The notes below the pieces were generated by a model. It saw nothing but the letters and a program-made list of their open reading frames with translations, did not search any database and was not told the origin of the DNA. The position numbers were made by a program, and so were the translations under genes. A DNA stretch of 64,000 nt from Bifidobacterium platyrrhinorum (GTDB taxonomy: Bacteria > Actinomycetota > Actinomycetes > Actinomycetales > Bifidobacteriaceae), in NCBI RefSeq assembly GCF_010667645.1, contig NZ_WHZV01000007.1:1-64000 (forward strand). The letters are read 5' to 3'. Shown piece after piece: positions 1-8,022 of the stretch (within the stretch, counting starts at the first letter, position 1; the number at the start of each line of letters is the position of its first letter).

Positions 1-370
1 CGGTCCCGCCGTCGATCGCGATGATCAGGCACCAATCATGGTTCATGTACGTGCCGTCCGCCATCACCGTGTGATGCTTGACGGTCGGCGGTGGGACCAT
101 GGGCCGGATGTTCCAGCACCACGCGGTCCGCTTGCGCAGGGCGCGCGCGTCACCGTTCGCGTCGCACGTGGACTGGGAGGCGTGGCCGAGCAGCCAGGTA
201 AGGAACGCGTCGAGCTGCCTCCCGCGCGCGGCGGTCTCCCGCGGCATGGTCGAGCTTAGCGAGCAGGCCGTGCACTTCCAACGTCGGGTTCCTTTCGCGG
301 TTCGACCGTTTTTCTTCATCGACTGACCGCATATCGGGCATTTCTTCGCCTTGCCGGACTTCATTCTCAT
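1..370 (-). CDS. IS1249-like (IS256 family) transposase, N-terminal part cut by window edge
   Basis: This is the N-terminal 123 residues of a transposase that continues beyond the left edge. The ATG at 370 is the first start after an in-frame stop at 385-383. An N-terminal zinc ribbon is visible (CPICG, then CTAC about 20 residues later), as in IS1249-type transposases. It is followed by RKRTAWCWNIRP and then MADGTYMNHDWCLIIAIDGG, which holds the first catalytic Asp of the DDE domain. The visible frame has no stop or frameshift, so the gene may be intact outside the window. It lies back to back with a dead ISL3 element, so this is an insertion hot spot. The IS1249 group assignment rests on remembered motif layout. 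Confidence 0.75.
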   Translation of the reverse strand, partial: MRMKSGKAKKCPICGQSMKKNGRTAKGTRRWKCTACSLSSTMPRETAARGRQLDAFLTWLLGHASQSTCDANGDARALRKRTAWCWNIRPMVPPPTVKHHTVMADGTYMNHDWCLIIAIDGGT

Positions 371-420
371 GCGTCCAGCCCATCATCGGAACGTCCCTAT
401 TTTTCCATGAAGAAAAATAA

Positions 421-1832
421 GAGGCTTCTGCTGTTTTCGTGGGTTAGGTTGTTGGTGTTGGTAGTTGGATGTCGAGCCCGCCGCATCTGAGCATGACGAG
501 GCTGATGAGGTTGGTGACGTGGTGGAAGACGTAGGCCATGCGGACGGTGACCTTGATCCTGTTGTTGAACGCCTCGAGCCTGGCATTGGAGCATCCCAGT
601 TCGATCGTGCGCAGGATGTCGGGGCGACGTCTCCTGATCTTCCCGGCGAGTTCGACGATCTCGGGGATGCGTGAGCGTGACGCCCGGAACACCCAGTGGT
701 TCAGTTCGCCGCATGCCCGGTCGAGGGGGTGCCTGAGCAGGGTCCCGAGGAGTTCCTTGAGCCGCCAGGCGCGGGGTAGAGCTGGCCTTTGGGATCCGTG
801 TTCCTCAACGCGTCGAACGCCTCGTTCCGTTTGTCGGTCAGTGGGTCTGGGTTCTTCAGGACGGCGTATTTGACGCCGCGCATGCGCCTGGTGGTTTCCT
901 CGTCGTGTTCGCGTCCGGCTTGGTTCCAGAGGCGTTTTCCGACCTTGTCGAGCGCGCCGGTCATCCAGGAGACGATATGGAAGCCGTCGAGCACGCGCTG
1001 CGCGTTCGGGCAGTGCTCGGCGACGCACGAGTCGATCCAACGCGCCCCGTCGCCGGTGACCACGCGGATGGACGCGCGCTGTCGTGGGGTCAACGCCTTG
1101 AAGAACAGGCCGAACACGTCCTTGCCGTACCCGTCGTGCGCCCGGATCACGCGGTGGCGCTCATGATCGACGACCACGGTCAGATACGTGCGGCCCTTCC
1201 GGCAGCTGGTCCCGTCCACGCCAATCGCCGTCAGACCGTCGAACGGCGACGGCATCCCCGCTCGCAACCGTTCGGCGACCCTATGGGCGATGTCGCCCGC
1301 GGTCCCCCCACGCGACGTGCAGGAACCCGCTGACAGTCTTCTGGTCGGCGACGGTCATCAGCCACGCGCACTCCGTCTCGAAATCCCTGGTGAACCGGCT
1401 GCCGGGCCGTGCCCACGGCACTTGGGCGACCACGACCCCGCATTCCGGGCAGTCCACGCGCGGCATCACGGCGACCATCTCTACCCGCCGGCAGCCGAAG
1501 TCCTGGTGCCGCCAACGACGCACACCACCACCCTGGTCGTAACCACGACGACGTCTGCCGCACCTCGAGCATCGGAGCATGCCCATTGCGCGGGCACACG
1601 CGAATCTCGAGCACGGGCGTGGGACGCTGCAGCGAGTCGGCGGTCCGCGCGGTCTCGACGACCGTGTCTTTGACGTTGAGGAGCTGGTTGAATATCCTGT
1701 TCATCAGGCGCTTGCTGGTTGCTTGTTTATCTTGGTCGAAAACATCCTACCCAGGAAGCGCTCTTCTCTTACTCCCTCAACGACTCAACGACGAACCCAC
1801 ACCCACGAAAACAACAACAGCGCCTAAAATTT
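421..1832 (-). mobile_element. ISL3 family insertion sequence remnant
   Basis: The element is bounded by imperfect terminal inverted repeats that share TTTTCGTGGGT. One lies at about 424-444 and its complement at about 1797-1825. It carries one broken transposase gene. Flanking sequence on both sides is A-rich (AAAATAA, AAAATTTC), so I could not define a clean target duplication. Confidence 0.6.
444..1704 (-). pseudogene. ISL3 family transposase, frameshifted
   Basis: The transposase reads across three frames. The N-terminus (MNRIFNQLLNVKD, from 1704) shifts near 1590 into a zinc-finger segment (RCSRCG, then VDCPECG). It shifts again near 1280 into the DDE core (IGVDGTSCRKG, VTGDGARW). A third shift near 790 leads to the C-terminal part (NARLEAFNNRIK), which carries the catalytic Glu. 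The residues and order match ISL3 transposases, but at least three frameshifts rule out a functional product. It is either a dead copy or, less likely, affected by sequencing errors. Confidence 0.8.
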
Positions 1833-1845
1833 CTTCAAATATGTA

Positions 1846-2736
1846 TTACTGATTTGCAATCTCCTGATCCGGTTTTTCTTTCAAATCACCTCGCCCCATT
1901 TTGAAAAGAGCAAGGACCGCAATAAATACCACAGTATAAAATGCTATCAGTAATGCCGCCTCCCGCATATCAGAAATCTGCCATGCAACTCCCCTTTCAT
2001 CCATCACAGTGCCCGTTTCTCCGGGAACAAAATAAACGATGATCAGGTTAAGTCCCATAGAACCATATGCCAGAACAGGCCATAAAAAGTTCCTCTTGTT
2101 ATGTGTCGGAAGAATATTTTCCTGCTGTCTGCGTAATACAAAAGCAAATACTTGTGCGCACAGCCAGGTGACAAAACTCCAGCCAAGAAAATTTGTGTAC
2201 GGAACACCGTAGAAACCACCGCCTTCTCCCCAGTTCCAGATATGCTGCACAGTGGACGATGTAAAATCAGTAGCAAGGTCAACTACCGTCATAACTGTCG
2301 ATGCAACAATAGGCATAGCAAACAGATTTATTTTTTTATCCAGTCTCCAGTCTGCTCCATCAAGAAGAATAGAAGCAATCGTCCAGGAAAGATAGCCTAA
2401 GTCAAAATAGAATATCCCGACACCAAACGATACATTGCCACTGTTTTCCACTGCCGTATAAGAATAAGCGCCGAATGGAAATCCTGTGATCGTACTGCAG
2501 GTCTCCAGGCACATACTCAACACAAAGTATATGGCAAAGAAAATAAGCATATTTTTCCATCCATAACGAGCATTTCCGTGAACAATAGCAAAGAAAAACA
2601 TAATGACAAACGCCGGTATCGGTCCCTTATCCGGCATCAAAATCGCTGAAATCAGTGCGCCAATCACTGCGACCACACAGATAATCCATGATTTGTCAAG
2701 AATTGCTTTCCTGATTTGCATTTGCTTGTTATCCAT
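1846..2736 (-). CDS. DUF422 / CruF-type membrane protein (carotenoid hydratase family)
   Basis: A 296-residue integral membrane protein of the DUF422 family, which includes CruF, a carotenoid 1',2'-hydratase. Two family signatures are visible: TGFPFGAYSYT with GYLSW, and a later block with TVVDLATDF, GGGFYGVPYTNFLGW. At least seven hydrophobic segments can be counted. I chose the ATG at 2736 because AGGAGAGGAC lies just upstream; an in-frame start at 2826 lacks this. The gene is strikingly AT-rich compared with its neighbours, which suggests recent transfer from a low-GC donor. No other carotenoid synthesis gene is in the window, so the substrate may not be a carotenoid. Family assignment is firm; function is open. 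Confidence 0.75.
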   Translation of the reverse strand: MDNKQMQIRKAILDKSWIICVVAVIGALISAILMPDKGPIPAFVIMFFFAIVHGNARYGWKNMLIFFAIYFVLSMCLETCSTITGFPFGAYSYTAVENSGNVSFGVGIFYFDLGYLSWTIASILLDGADWRLDKKINLFAMPIVASTVMTVVDLATDFTSSTVQHIWNWGEGGGFYGVPYTNFLGWSFVTWLCAQVFAFVLRRQQENILPTHNKRNFLWPVLAYGSMGLNLIIVYFVPGETGTVMDERGVAWQISDMREAALLIAFYTVVFIAVLALFKMGRGDLKEKPDQEIANQ

Positions 2737-2797
2737 ATTAAAAGTCCTCTCCTGTTCCTGGAAAGTCAGTTGATATTTAAAACTATCTTGACTTCCC

Positions 2798-2838
2798 ATA
2801 GTAATTAATTTACAATGATAAAACAACTATAGTTGTTT
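2798..2838 (-). promoter_or_regulatory. Promoter with 18-bp perfect palindromic operator upstream of the DUF422 gene
   Basis: AAACAACTATAGTTGTTT at 2821-2838 is a perfect 18-bp palindrome. On the minus strand its last six bases form a -35 (TTGTTT), followed by a 17-nt spacer and the -10 TACTAT (2803-2798). A repressor bound here would cover the -35. The half-site (CAA-N6-TTG) is also found upstream of the MFS gene. Confidence 0.6.
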
Positions 2839-2941
2839 AATATCAGTCGGCAATTTAAATGTACAGTGGTTTAAACTATCTTTTCGCTGAATGGTTGCTA
2901 ATTTATGGAGGTTTTTATGGATTAAATAAAAACAAGGAGTC

Positions 2942-2974
2942 AAGCCCATCTCGTGTTGTGCGCGAGACGGGCTT
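2942..2974 (-). terminator. Terminator after the CrtC-like gene
   Basis: AAGCCCATCTCG and CGAGACGGGCTT form a 12-bp stem with one mismatch and a 9-nt loop. On the minus strand a T-rich stretch (TTGTTTTTATTT) follows a few bases later. It separates the CrtC-like gene from the AT-rich DUF422 gene and sits at the composition boundary. The 140 bases from here to 3115 hold nothing else I can identify. Confidence 0.6.
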
Positions 2975-3114
2975 AACTTGTGCGAGAGCCCCCGAAAGGC
3001 TATTCCGTGTCCATTCCGAATCCCTTGTTCACCGGTCCGTCGGGTTGTGACTTTCTTCGGCGGGTTGGCGGAATCGGCCCGACGCCGGTGATTTCGGAAA
3101 ATGGGCCGGTGTTG

Positions 3115-4134
3115 TCAGTTCCATCCTCCGACGAGTTCGAGGCAGCAGTGGCCCGTCACCGAGTGTCCTCGGTAGGTGCCGACCACTTGGCTTGCGCCTT
3201 CGTATTTGCGCCCTGAGGGGTTCGGCGAAGCGATTTCCTGTTCGTCCATGATGGATGTGACGGTGAGTTTCGCTTCCCATTCGGGGATGGAGATAGTCCA
3301 TCCGGTCGGGTATTTCATGCCGGTCACAGGACTTTCCCACACGTTGAAGGAGTCGCCGACCATCGGATCCACGCCGGCGGAAGATTGGGTGCCGTCCTCG
3401 TGCAGGACGCTGGCCCAGCAATGTTCGCTGCCGGTGGCCAGTTCGGTTACACCCCATAGGCTGATCACGTCGGGATCGTTGTCGAAGCAGAGGTTCATCC
3501 ACAGCCATTTGCAGTTGTAGCCGTCCTTGAGGCTTCTGCCTTTGGGCATGCCGGCGAACTGACGGTCCATCCATACCATTCCCTCCACCTCGTGGCGCTG
3601 GCCGCCGAGAGTGATGACGCCTTTGGCGGCCATGTGCGGGAACGAGTATTGGTAGTTGGCCACTCCGGCGATCTGGAAGTAGCCGGTACCGAGACTGTAG
3701 AGTGGGTATCCGGTGCCGTGCAGGTCGAGGTAGATGGATCCGTCCGGCATGGCCGATGCGATGCGCATGTTGTCGAGGTCGCCTTCGATGACGTCCTTGT
3801 CGGTGTGGATGTGCAGTCCCTGGCCTGCGACCTGTCCTCGTCTGACCTTGTAAAAGCGGTCTTCGTGACGGTAGATGCGTCCGGTCTCATCGGTGATGGA
3901 CAGCACGCTGTTGATCATGCGCACCGGCAGGTATTTGGAGACCTGCAGGACGCTGACGTGGTACATGAAGTCAAGGGTGTGGCCGCCCGTCTCGAAATGA
4001 CCGACCCAGAACCATGAGTTGCCGGCTTTGTCGGTGCGTATGAATGTGTCTTGGATGGGATCCACCAGCGGTTCGGTGCCGTGGTGGAAGGTGCGGATGT
4101 TGTGGGTCAGCGAGTTGTTCGTGGTGTTCATCAT
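3115..4134 (-). CDS. CrtC/AttH-type lipocalin-like protein (putative hydratase)
   Basis: A 339-residue soluble protein related to the CrtC (hydroxyneurosporene synthase, carotenoid 1,2-hydratase) and AttH lipocalin-like family. Visible signatures are GHFETGGHTLDFMYHVSV near the N-terminus, LDLHGTGYPLYSLG and FPHMAAKGVITL in the middle, the conserved VEGMVWMDRQFAG, and the C-terminal CCLELVGGW. There is no signal peptide. It starts 48 bases after the MFS gene and is probably co-transcribed with it. CrtC proper hydrates a terminal isoprenoid double bond. Relatives act on other lipophilic compounds, so the substrate is unknown. The start could be the ATG at 4134 or the one three bases later; no strong ribosome site decides. 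Confidence 0.7.
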   Translation of the reverse strand: MMNTTNNSLTHNIRTFHHGTEPLVDPIQDTFIRTDKAGNSWFWVGHFETGGHTLDFMYHVSVLQVSKYLPVRMINSVLSITDETGRIYRHEDRFYKVRRGQVAGQGLHIHTDKDVIEGDLDNMRIASAMPDGSIYLDLHGTGYPLYSLGTGYFQIAGVANYQYSFPHMAAKGVITLGGQRHEVEGMVWMDRQFAGMPKGRSLKDGYNCKWLWMNLCFDNDPDVISLWGVTELATGSEHCWASVLHEDGTQSSAGVDPMVGDSFNVWESPVTGMKYPTGWTISIPEWEAKLTVTSIMDEQEIASPNPSGRKYEGASQVVGTYRGHSVTGHCCLELVGGWN

Positions 4135-4182
4135 GTCTCGTTTCGTTTTGGTTCCGTGTCTGTTGATGCGTTATCGGTTCGG

Positions 4183-5595
4183 TCACTGTCCGACGAGAGT
4201 CCGTTTCGTCGTGCCTCGGTGCGTTCGAGTCGCCAGAAGCGCCGTGATGAGGGCGGCCGCGAGGATGACCGCGATGGCGGCGAATGCCAGCGTCGAGCCG
4301 AGTATGGATTGCGCGTGTCCGGTGGCGGTGGGCGCGAGGGTGGTGGACAGCGCGGAGATGGATACGATGAGGGCTGTGCCCATCGAGGAGGCGATCTGTC
4401 CGACGGTGTTGGTCACGCTTTGCGCGTGTCCGATGTTTTCGTTGTCGAGCGCGTTGATGCCCCAGGTGTTCACCGGGGTCATGGCGAACATGAGTCCCGC
4501 GTAGAGCACGGTGTAGGCGCATGCCGTGAGGATGACCGAGGCGTCCGCGCCGAGCAGAGCCATGAGCACGCCGCCAATGGTCATGACCGTCAGGCCGGGC
4601 AGGGCGACCTTGCGAATGCCGTATTTGTCGAACAGACGACCCGAGACAATGCCGCAGCATGCGCCGATGAGGGCGCCGGGGAGCATGGCGAGCCCGCTGG
4701 CGGTGGCGGATGCGCCGAGCACGGTCTGGATGAACATCGGCACCATGACGTTGCATCCCATGAGGGCCGCCTGCATGCACGCCACGATGATCACCGAATG
4801 CGCGTAGGTGCGGTTGGCGAGGATTCCGACGCGCAGCATCGGTTCCTTCGCCTTGAGCTGTCGGCGCACGAACACGGCGACGAGCAGTACGCCGATGCCG
4901 ATCAGCGCGACGGTGAGCGCCATGTTGCCGGTGGATGTGAACGTGGACAGTCCGTACAGCAGGCATGCCAGGCCGACCGAGGAGAGCAGCACGGAGATGG
5001 GGTCGAACGCGCCCGGCTGGAAGCCGTCGAAGTTACGCAGGTAGACGGCGGCCAACGCGATGACGATCAGCGAGACTGCCGCCATGATGACGAACAGCGT
5101 GCGCCAGCCGAACGAGTCGATGATCACGCCGGAGACGGACGGGCCGAGCGCCGGGGCGAAACCGACGACGAGTCCTGTGATGCCCATTGCCGTACCGCGG
5201 CTTTCCTTGGGGAACACGAGCAGGATCACCGCGGTGACCATCGGCATGATCGCGCCGGTGCACAGGGCCTGCAGCACCCGGCCGACCATGAGCAGGGAGA
5301 AGGTCGACGCGAATGCGGCGACGAGACTGCCGGCCGCGAACAATGAGATGCATCCAATGAACAGCCTGCGGGTGGAGAAGCGCCCCATGAGGAACGCGGC
5401 GAGCGGGATGACCATCGCCTCGACCAGAGAATAGCCGCTGGACAGCCACTGAACGGTGGTGGAATCCACCCCGAGGTCCTTCATGATGGACGGCAGCGCC
5501 GGCGTGACCACCGACATGTTGAGCACGGCCAGCAATGTGCCCATGAGCAGCACGATGACCATGATCCATTGTTTTCTGTTGATGCCAAGTTTCAC
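4183..5595 (-). CDS. MFS drug:H+ antiporter, DHA2 (14-helix) type
   Basis: A 470-residue transporter related to EmrB/LmrB/QacA exporters. The N-terminus (LLAVLNMSVVTPALPSI) is typical for DHA2 proteins. TVQWLSSGYSLVEAMVIPL follows, then motif A-like FLMGRFSTRR. The antiporter motif C appears as GLVVGFAPALGPSVSGVI. About 14 hydrophobic segments run along the whole length. The start is GTG at 5595, with CGGAGTG upstream. It faces a tetR gene across a promoter region with several inverted repeats and precedes the CrtC-like gene. The likely role is export of a lipophilic compound or of the product of the adjacent enzyme; the substrate is inferred only from context. Confidence 0.85.
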   Translation of the reverse strand: MKLGINRKQWIMVIVLLMGTLLAVLNMSVVTPALPSIMKDLGVDSTTVQWLSSGYSLVEAMVIPLAAFLMGRFSTRRLFIGCISLFAAGSLVAAFASTFSLLMVGRVLQALCTGAIMPMVTAVILLVFPKESRGTAMGITGLVVGFAPALGPSVSGVIIDSFGWRTLFVIMAAVSLIVIALAAVYLRNFDGFQPGAFDPISVLLSSVGLACLLYGLSTFTSTGNMALTVALIGIGVLLVAVFVRRQLKAKEPMLRVGILANRTYAHSVIIVACMQAALMGCNVMVPMFIQTVLGASATASGLAMLPGALIGACCGIVSGRLFDKYGIRKVALPGLTVMTIGGVLMALLGADASVILTACAYTVLYAGLMFAMTPVNTWGINALDNENIGHAQSVTNTVGQIASSMGTALIVSISALSTTLAPTATGHAQSILGSTLAFAAIAVILAAALITALLATRTHRGTTKRTLVGQ

Positions 5596-5609
5596 AACAA
5601 CACTCCGAT

Positions 5610-5627
5610 AAACAATAGTTATTGATT
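5610..5627. promoter_or_regulatory. Candidate operator upstream of the MFS gene
   Basis: AAACAATAGTTATTGATT lies just upstream of the MFS start. It is an imperfect palindrome (CAATA-N2-TATTG). On the minus strand it shares the outer half-sites CAA-N6-TTGTTT with the perfect palindrome at 2821-2838. Confidence 0.4.
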
Positions 5628-5694
5628 ATTCAACGAGCATCAATTATTATCGAAACGCAACGGACGGCAACCACCGATATGCGACATTTCTCGC

Positions 5695-5726
5695 TTATGC
5701 GACGATTTGCCCGAATCGTCGCATAA
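5695..5726. promoter_or_regulatory. Inverted repeat in the tetR-MFS divergent region
   Basis: TTATGCGACGATT and AATCGTCGCATAA form a perfect 13-bp inverted repeat with a 6-nt spacer, 60 bases before the tetR start. No T-run follows, so it is not a terminator. The location fits a TetR-family autoregulatory operator. A partial copy of the arm (ATATGCGACATT) lies just to its left. Confidence 0.5.
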
Positions 5727-5786
5727 CACTCGGCTTATGGTCGGCGAGGGAATGACGCCACCGACAAACGAACAGACGAAAGGGGC

Positions 5787-6332
5787 ATGATGACCGATCT
5801 ACGCATCGTCAAGACCCGCAAGGCGATCCGCGAGGCGTTTCTGCGCCTACGGGCATCAGGAGTTCCGGTCTCGAAGGTCAAGGTCAAGGACATCTGCGAC
5901 CTTGCGCTCGTCAACCCGAGCACGTTCTACAAGCATTACCTCGACGTATACGACCTCAACGACAAGCTTGAGGACGAGACCATCGACGCGATGCTGGAGC
6001 ATTACCCCGACAAGGACAAGATCCTGTCCGATCCACCCGCATTCCTCAATGGCTGGAGACCGGCCATCGACAGCCAGATCGACGATCTGCGCGTCCTGTT
6101 CACAGGCCGCGCCGAAGCCATGTTCCGCAAAATCGAATCGACGCTCGTCGAACGTTACTCCGCCCGAGCGGCGAACGAGCGCGAGCGCATCGCCGCCGTC
6201 TTCTCCATCGCCGGGGCCCTCCACTCGCTTGGCCTGCTCAAGCTGGAAGGCGGACAAAGCGACGACGAGATCATCGCGGCGGTCGTCGAAAACCTCAACG
6301 CCATCGCCGCGCGTATTCCCGGCGGGCGATGA
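5787..6332 (+). CDS. TetR family transcriptional regulator
   Basis: A 181-residue protein with an N-terminal TetR helix-turn-helix (residues about 5-50: KTRKAIREAFLRL, VSKVKVKDICDLALVNPSTFYKHY) and a helical ligand-binding region behind it. AAAGGGGC precedes the start; the ATG at 5787 or the next one at 5790 may be used. It is divergent from the MFS and CrtC-like genes, the usual layout for a repressor of an exporter. Its ligand is probably the substrate of that pair. The end overlaps the start of the decayed MFS gene by ATGA, so that pseudogene was once in the same transcript. Confidence 0.85.
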   Translation: MMTDLRIVKTRKAIREAFLRLRASGVPVSKVKVKDICDLALVNPSTFYKHYLDVYDLNDKLEDETIDAMLEHYPDKDKILSDPPAFLNGWRPAIDSQIDDLRVLFTGRAEAMFRKIESTLVERYSARAANERERIAAVFSIAGALHSLGLLKLEGGQSDDEIIAAVVENLNAIAARIPGGR

Positions 6333-7005
6333 CGGCCATCCTCCCACCCATACGCACCAACGGCATCATCACACGGACACCCATCAATCACCCATCAATC
6401 ATCACGGAACAGACAACACAACGCCATCCCGCACCATCGTCGGCATCGCGATTCGCCGCATCGATACTGACCGCATTGGTCTTCGTCGTCGCGCTGAACC
6501 TGTGCGCCCCGCTCTCACGTCCGTCGGCCCGCTGCTGCCGCGGATAGGGGCGTCCGAACATCTCAACGCGACGATGCAGGGGCCGCTCGGCTCGTTGCCC
6601 ATCCTCGCGTTCGCCGTCGTTTCCCCGATGGTGCACCGCGCCGCCGAACGCCTCGGCATCGAACGGACCGTGCTGGCCGCAATGGCGTTCCTGACGATCG
6701 GCATCGTGATCCGTTCGACGCTCGGCACCATCGGACTATGGACCGGCACGCTCATCGTCGGCTGCTCGATTGCGGTGGGCAACGCCCTGGTGCCGGCCAT
6801 AGTCAAACGCGACCATCCCGGCCGCACCTCACTCGCCACCGGCATCTACTCCGCATGCATGACCGGCATGGCCGCGTTTGCCTCGGCCGTGACCCTGCCC
6901 CTGTCCGATGCGATCGGATGGCGGGGCACACTCGGTATCTGGGCCGTTCCCGCCGGAGCCGTCACGCTGCTGTGGCTGTGGCGTTCACGGGTGAACGCGC
7001 GAAGG
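6329..7005 (+). pseudogene. CynX/NimT-type MFS transporter, frameshifted and truncated
   Basis: The gene begins in one frame (FAASILTALVFVVALNLCAPL) and continues after a shift near 6520 in another (TSVGPLLPRIG, PILAFAVVSPMVHRA, IAVGNALVPAIVKRDHPGR). These are hallmarks of the CynX/NimT MFS family. Only about half the normal twelve helices remain; homology stops at WLWRSRVNARR near 7003. The first ATG overlaps the tetR stop (ATGA). The fragment runs straight into the tail of an unrelated ABC ATPase, so a deletion has fused two genes. Confidence 0.65.
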
Positions 7006-7298
7006 ACGGCCGCACGATGCTGCTCGTCACGCATCAGGTGGAGAACATTCCCGCGGGATTCGCCCATATCGCGATGATGGGCCGCATGACGGAACACGAG
7101 TGTACGACATACCTCGACGAGCATCCGCGCATCTACGCCACGCTCGACGGCAACACGACGCCCGGAACCATCACGTTCGCCGGGCCGATAGGCGAGGGCC
7201 TTACCGACGAAAGGCTCGAATCGATGTTCGGCATCCCACTGCACGTAGAGCGAACCGGGCAACGATGGAGGGCCTCGCACCGGTCGCATTGCGCATGA
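7006..7298 (+). pseudogene. C-terminal remnant of an ABC transporter ATPase
   Basis: The frame reads KDGRTMLLVTHQVENIPAGF, the region after Walker B with the H-loop His. It continues with EGLTDERLESMFGIPLHVER and GQRWRA, typical of the tail of ModF-like ABC ATPases. Walker A, the signature motif and Walker B are missing. It has no start or ribosome site of its own and is joined to the decayed MFS gene. Confidence 0.55.
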
Positions 7299-7832
7299 GC
7301 GGCCCGAACGAATGCCTCGTCGCCGGTCGTCGCCGCTCCGCAGCCATTACGTCTCATTCGACTGAGAACACCTGCGTCGATGGGGACGCAATGACCGCGG
7401 AGAACAGCGAAATCAGCGGCAATCAACGAAGCTCGCGAAAGTCGGCAAAACGGCGTCATTGCAGCGGAAACATAACTGACGAAGCTCGCGGAAACCAGCG
7501 AAGCGACCCTTCAAACCGGCAAGGGGTCGCTCAGTCGCAATCAGATGAATAGGGAGCATGTGCCGCTCTCCTCGATACCGCAGCCGACGAAGCAAGCGGA
7601 CGTAGACTTCAAGAGCGCTAACATAACTCCAGAACGACATTGGCGACACGCCGAGCGTTTCCGCCGGTCCCGAGCTCCGAGACGCTAACATTTTGTCAAC
7701 AATGACCGTCACGATTCGCCAATCCGGGTGGTCTGAACAAAGAAACTTAAAAAAACGGAGAATGGCTTTATTCCAACGGTTCCGAGGTGAGCCAAGACCG
7801 CTGGCGTGAGCCAAGAACCCCCGAATCCTAAC
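7299..7832. other. Gap with no convincing gene
   Basis: About 530 bases at lower GC than the backbone. A minus-strand frame at 7413-7814 encodes 133 residues, but it has no recognisable domain and no ribosome site, and its sequence looks random. A short motif (CGAAGCTCGCG) occurs twice, at about 7430 and 7480. I read this as decayed island sequence. Confidence 0.4.
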
Positions 7833-7865
7833 AGGATGTCGCCGGTTCGAATCCGGCTAGCCCGA
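7833..7865 (+). repeat. tRNA 3' fragment (T-arm and acceptor strand), candidate attachment site
   Basis: GCCGG-TTCGAAT-CCGGC at 7841-7857 is a complete T-arm. TAGCCCG and a discriminator A complete the 3' side of an acceptor stem. The matching 5' strand CGGGCTA is absent upstream, so this is only the 3' end of a tRNA. A C1-G72 pair would fit tRNA-Pro, but this is inference. Elements that integrate at tRNA 3' ends leave exactly such a fragment at their far end. Confidence 0.55.
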
Positions 7866-7869
7866 CCCG

Positions 7870-7906
7870 AAAGCCCTGCTCACCCATCGGCGTTCAGGGC
7901 TTTTTC
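7870..7906 (+). terminator. Terminator following the tRNA fragment
   Basis: AAGCCCTG (7871-7878) pairs with CAGGGCTT (7895-7902) and is followed by TTTTC. It is a normal intrinsic terminator, apparently that of the parental tRNA gene. Confidence 0.7.
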
Positions 7907-8022
7907 TTTCCGGCTCTCCGTATTCGGCATGCGGGGATGGTTACTGTCCCGGTCGTTTCTCCGGGGCCGGGGCCTAACGGAGCCGCGAATTCGCCACACA
8001 ACCCGGTGGAGGCCCGTTTCCC

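Noticed and set aside
7413..7814. 133-residue frame on the minus strand
   Set aside because: It has no ribosome site, domain or hydrophobic pattern. The region seems to be decayed island DNA.
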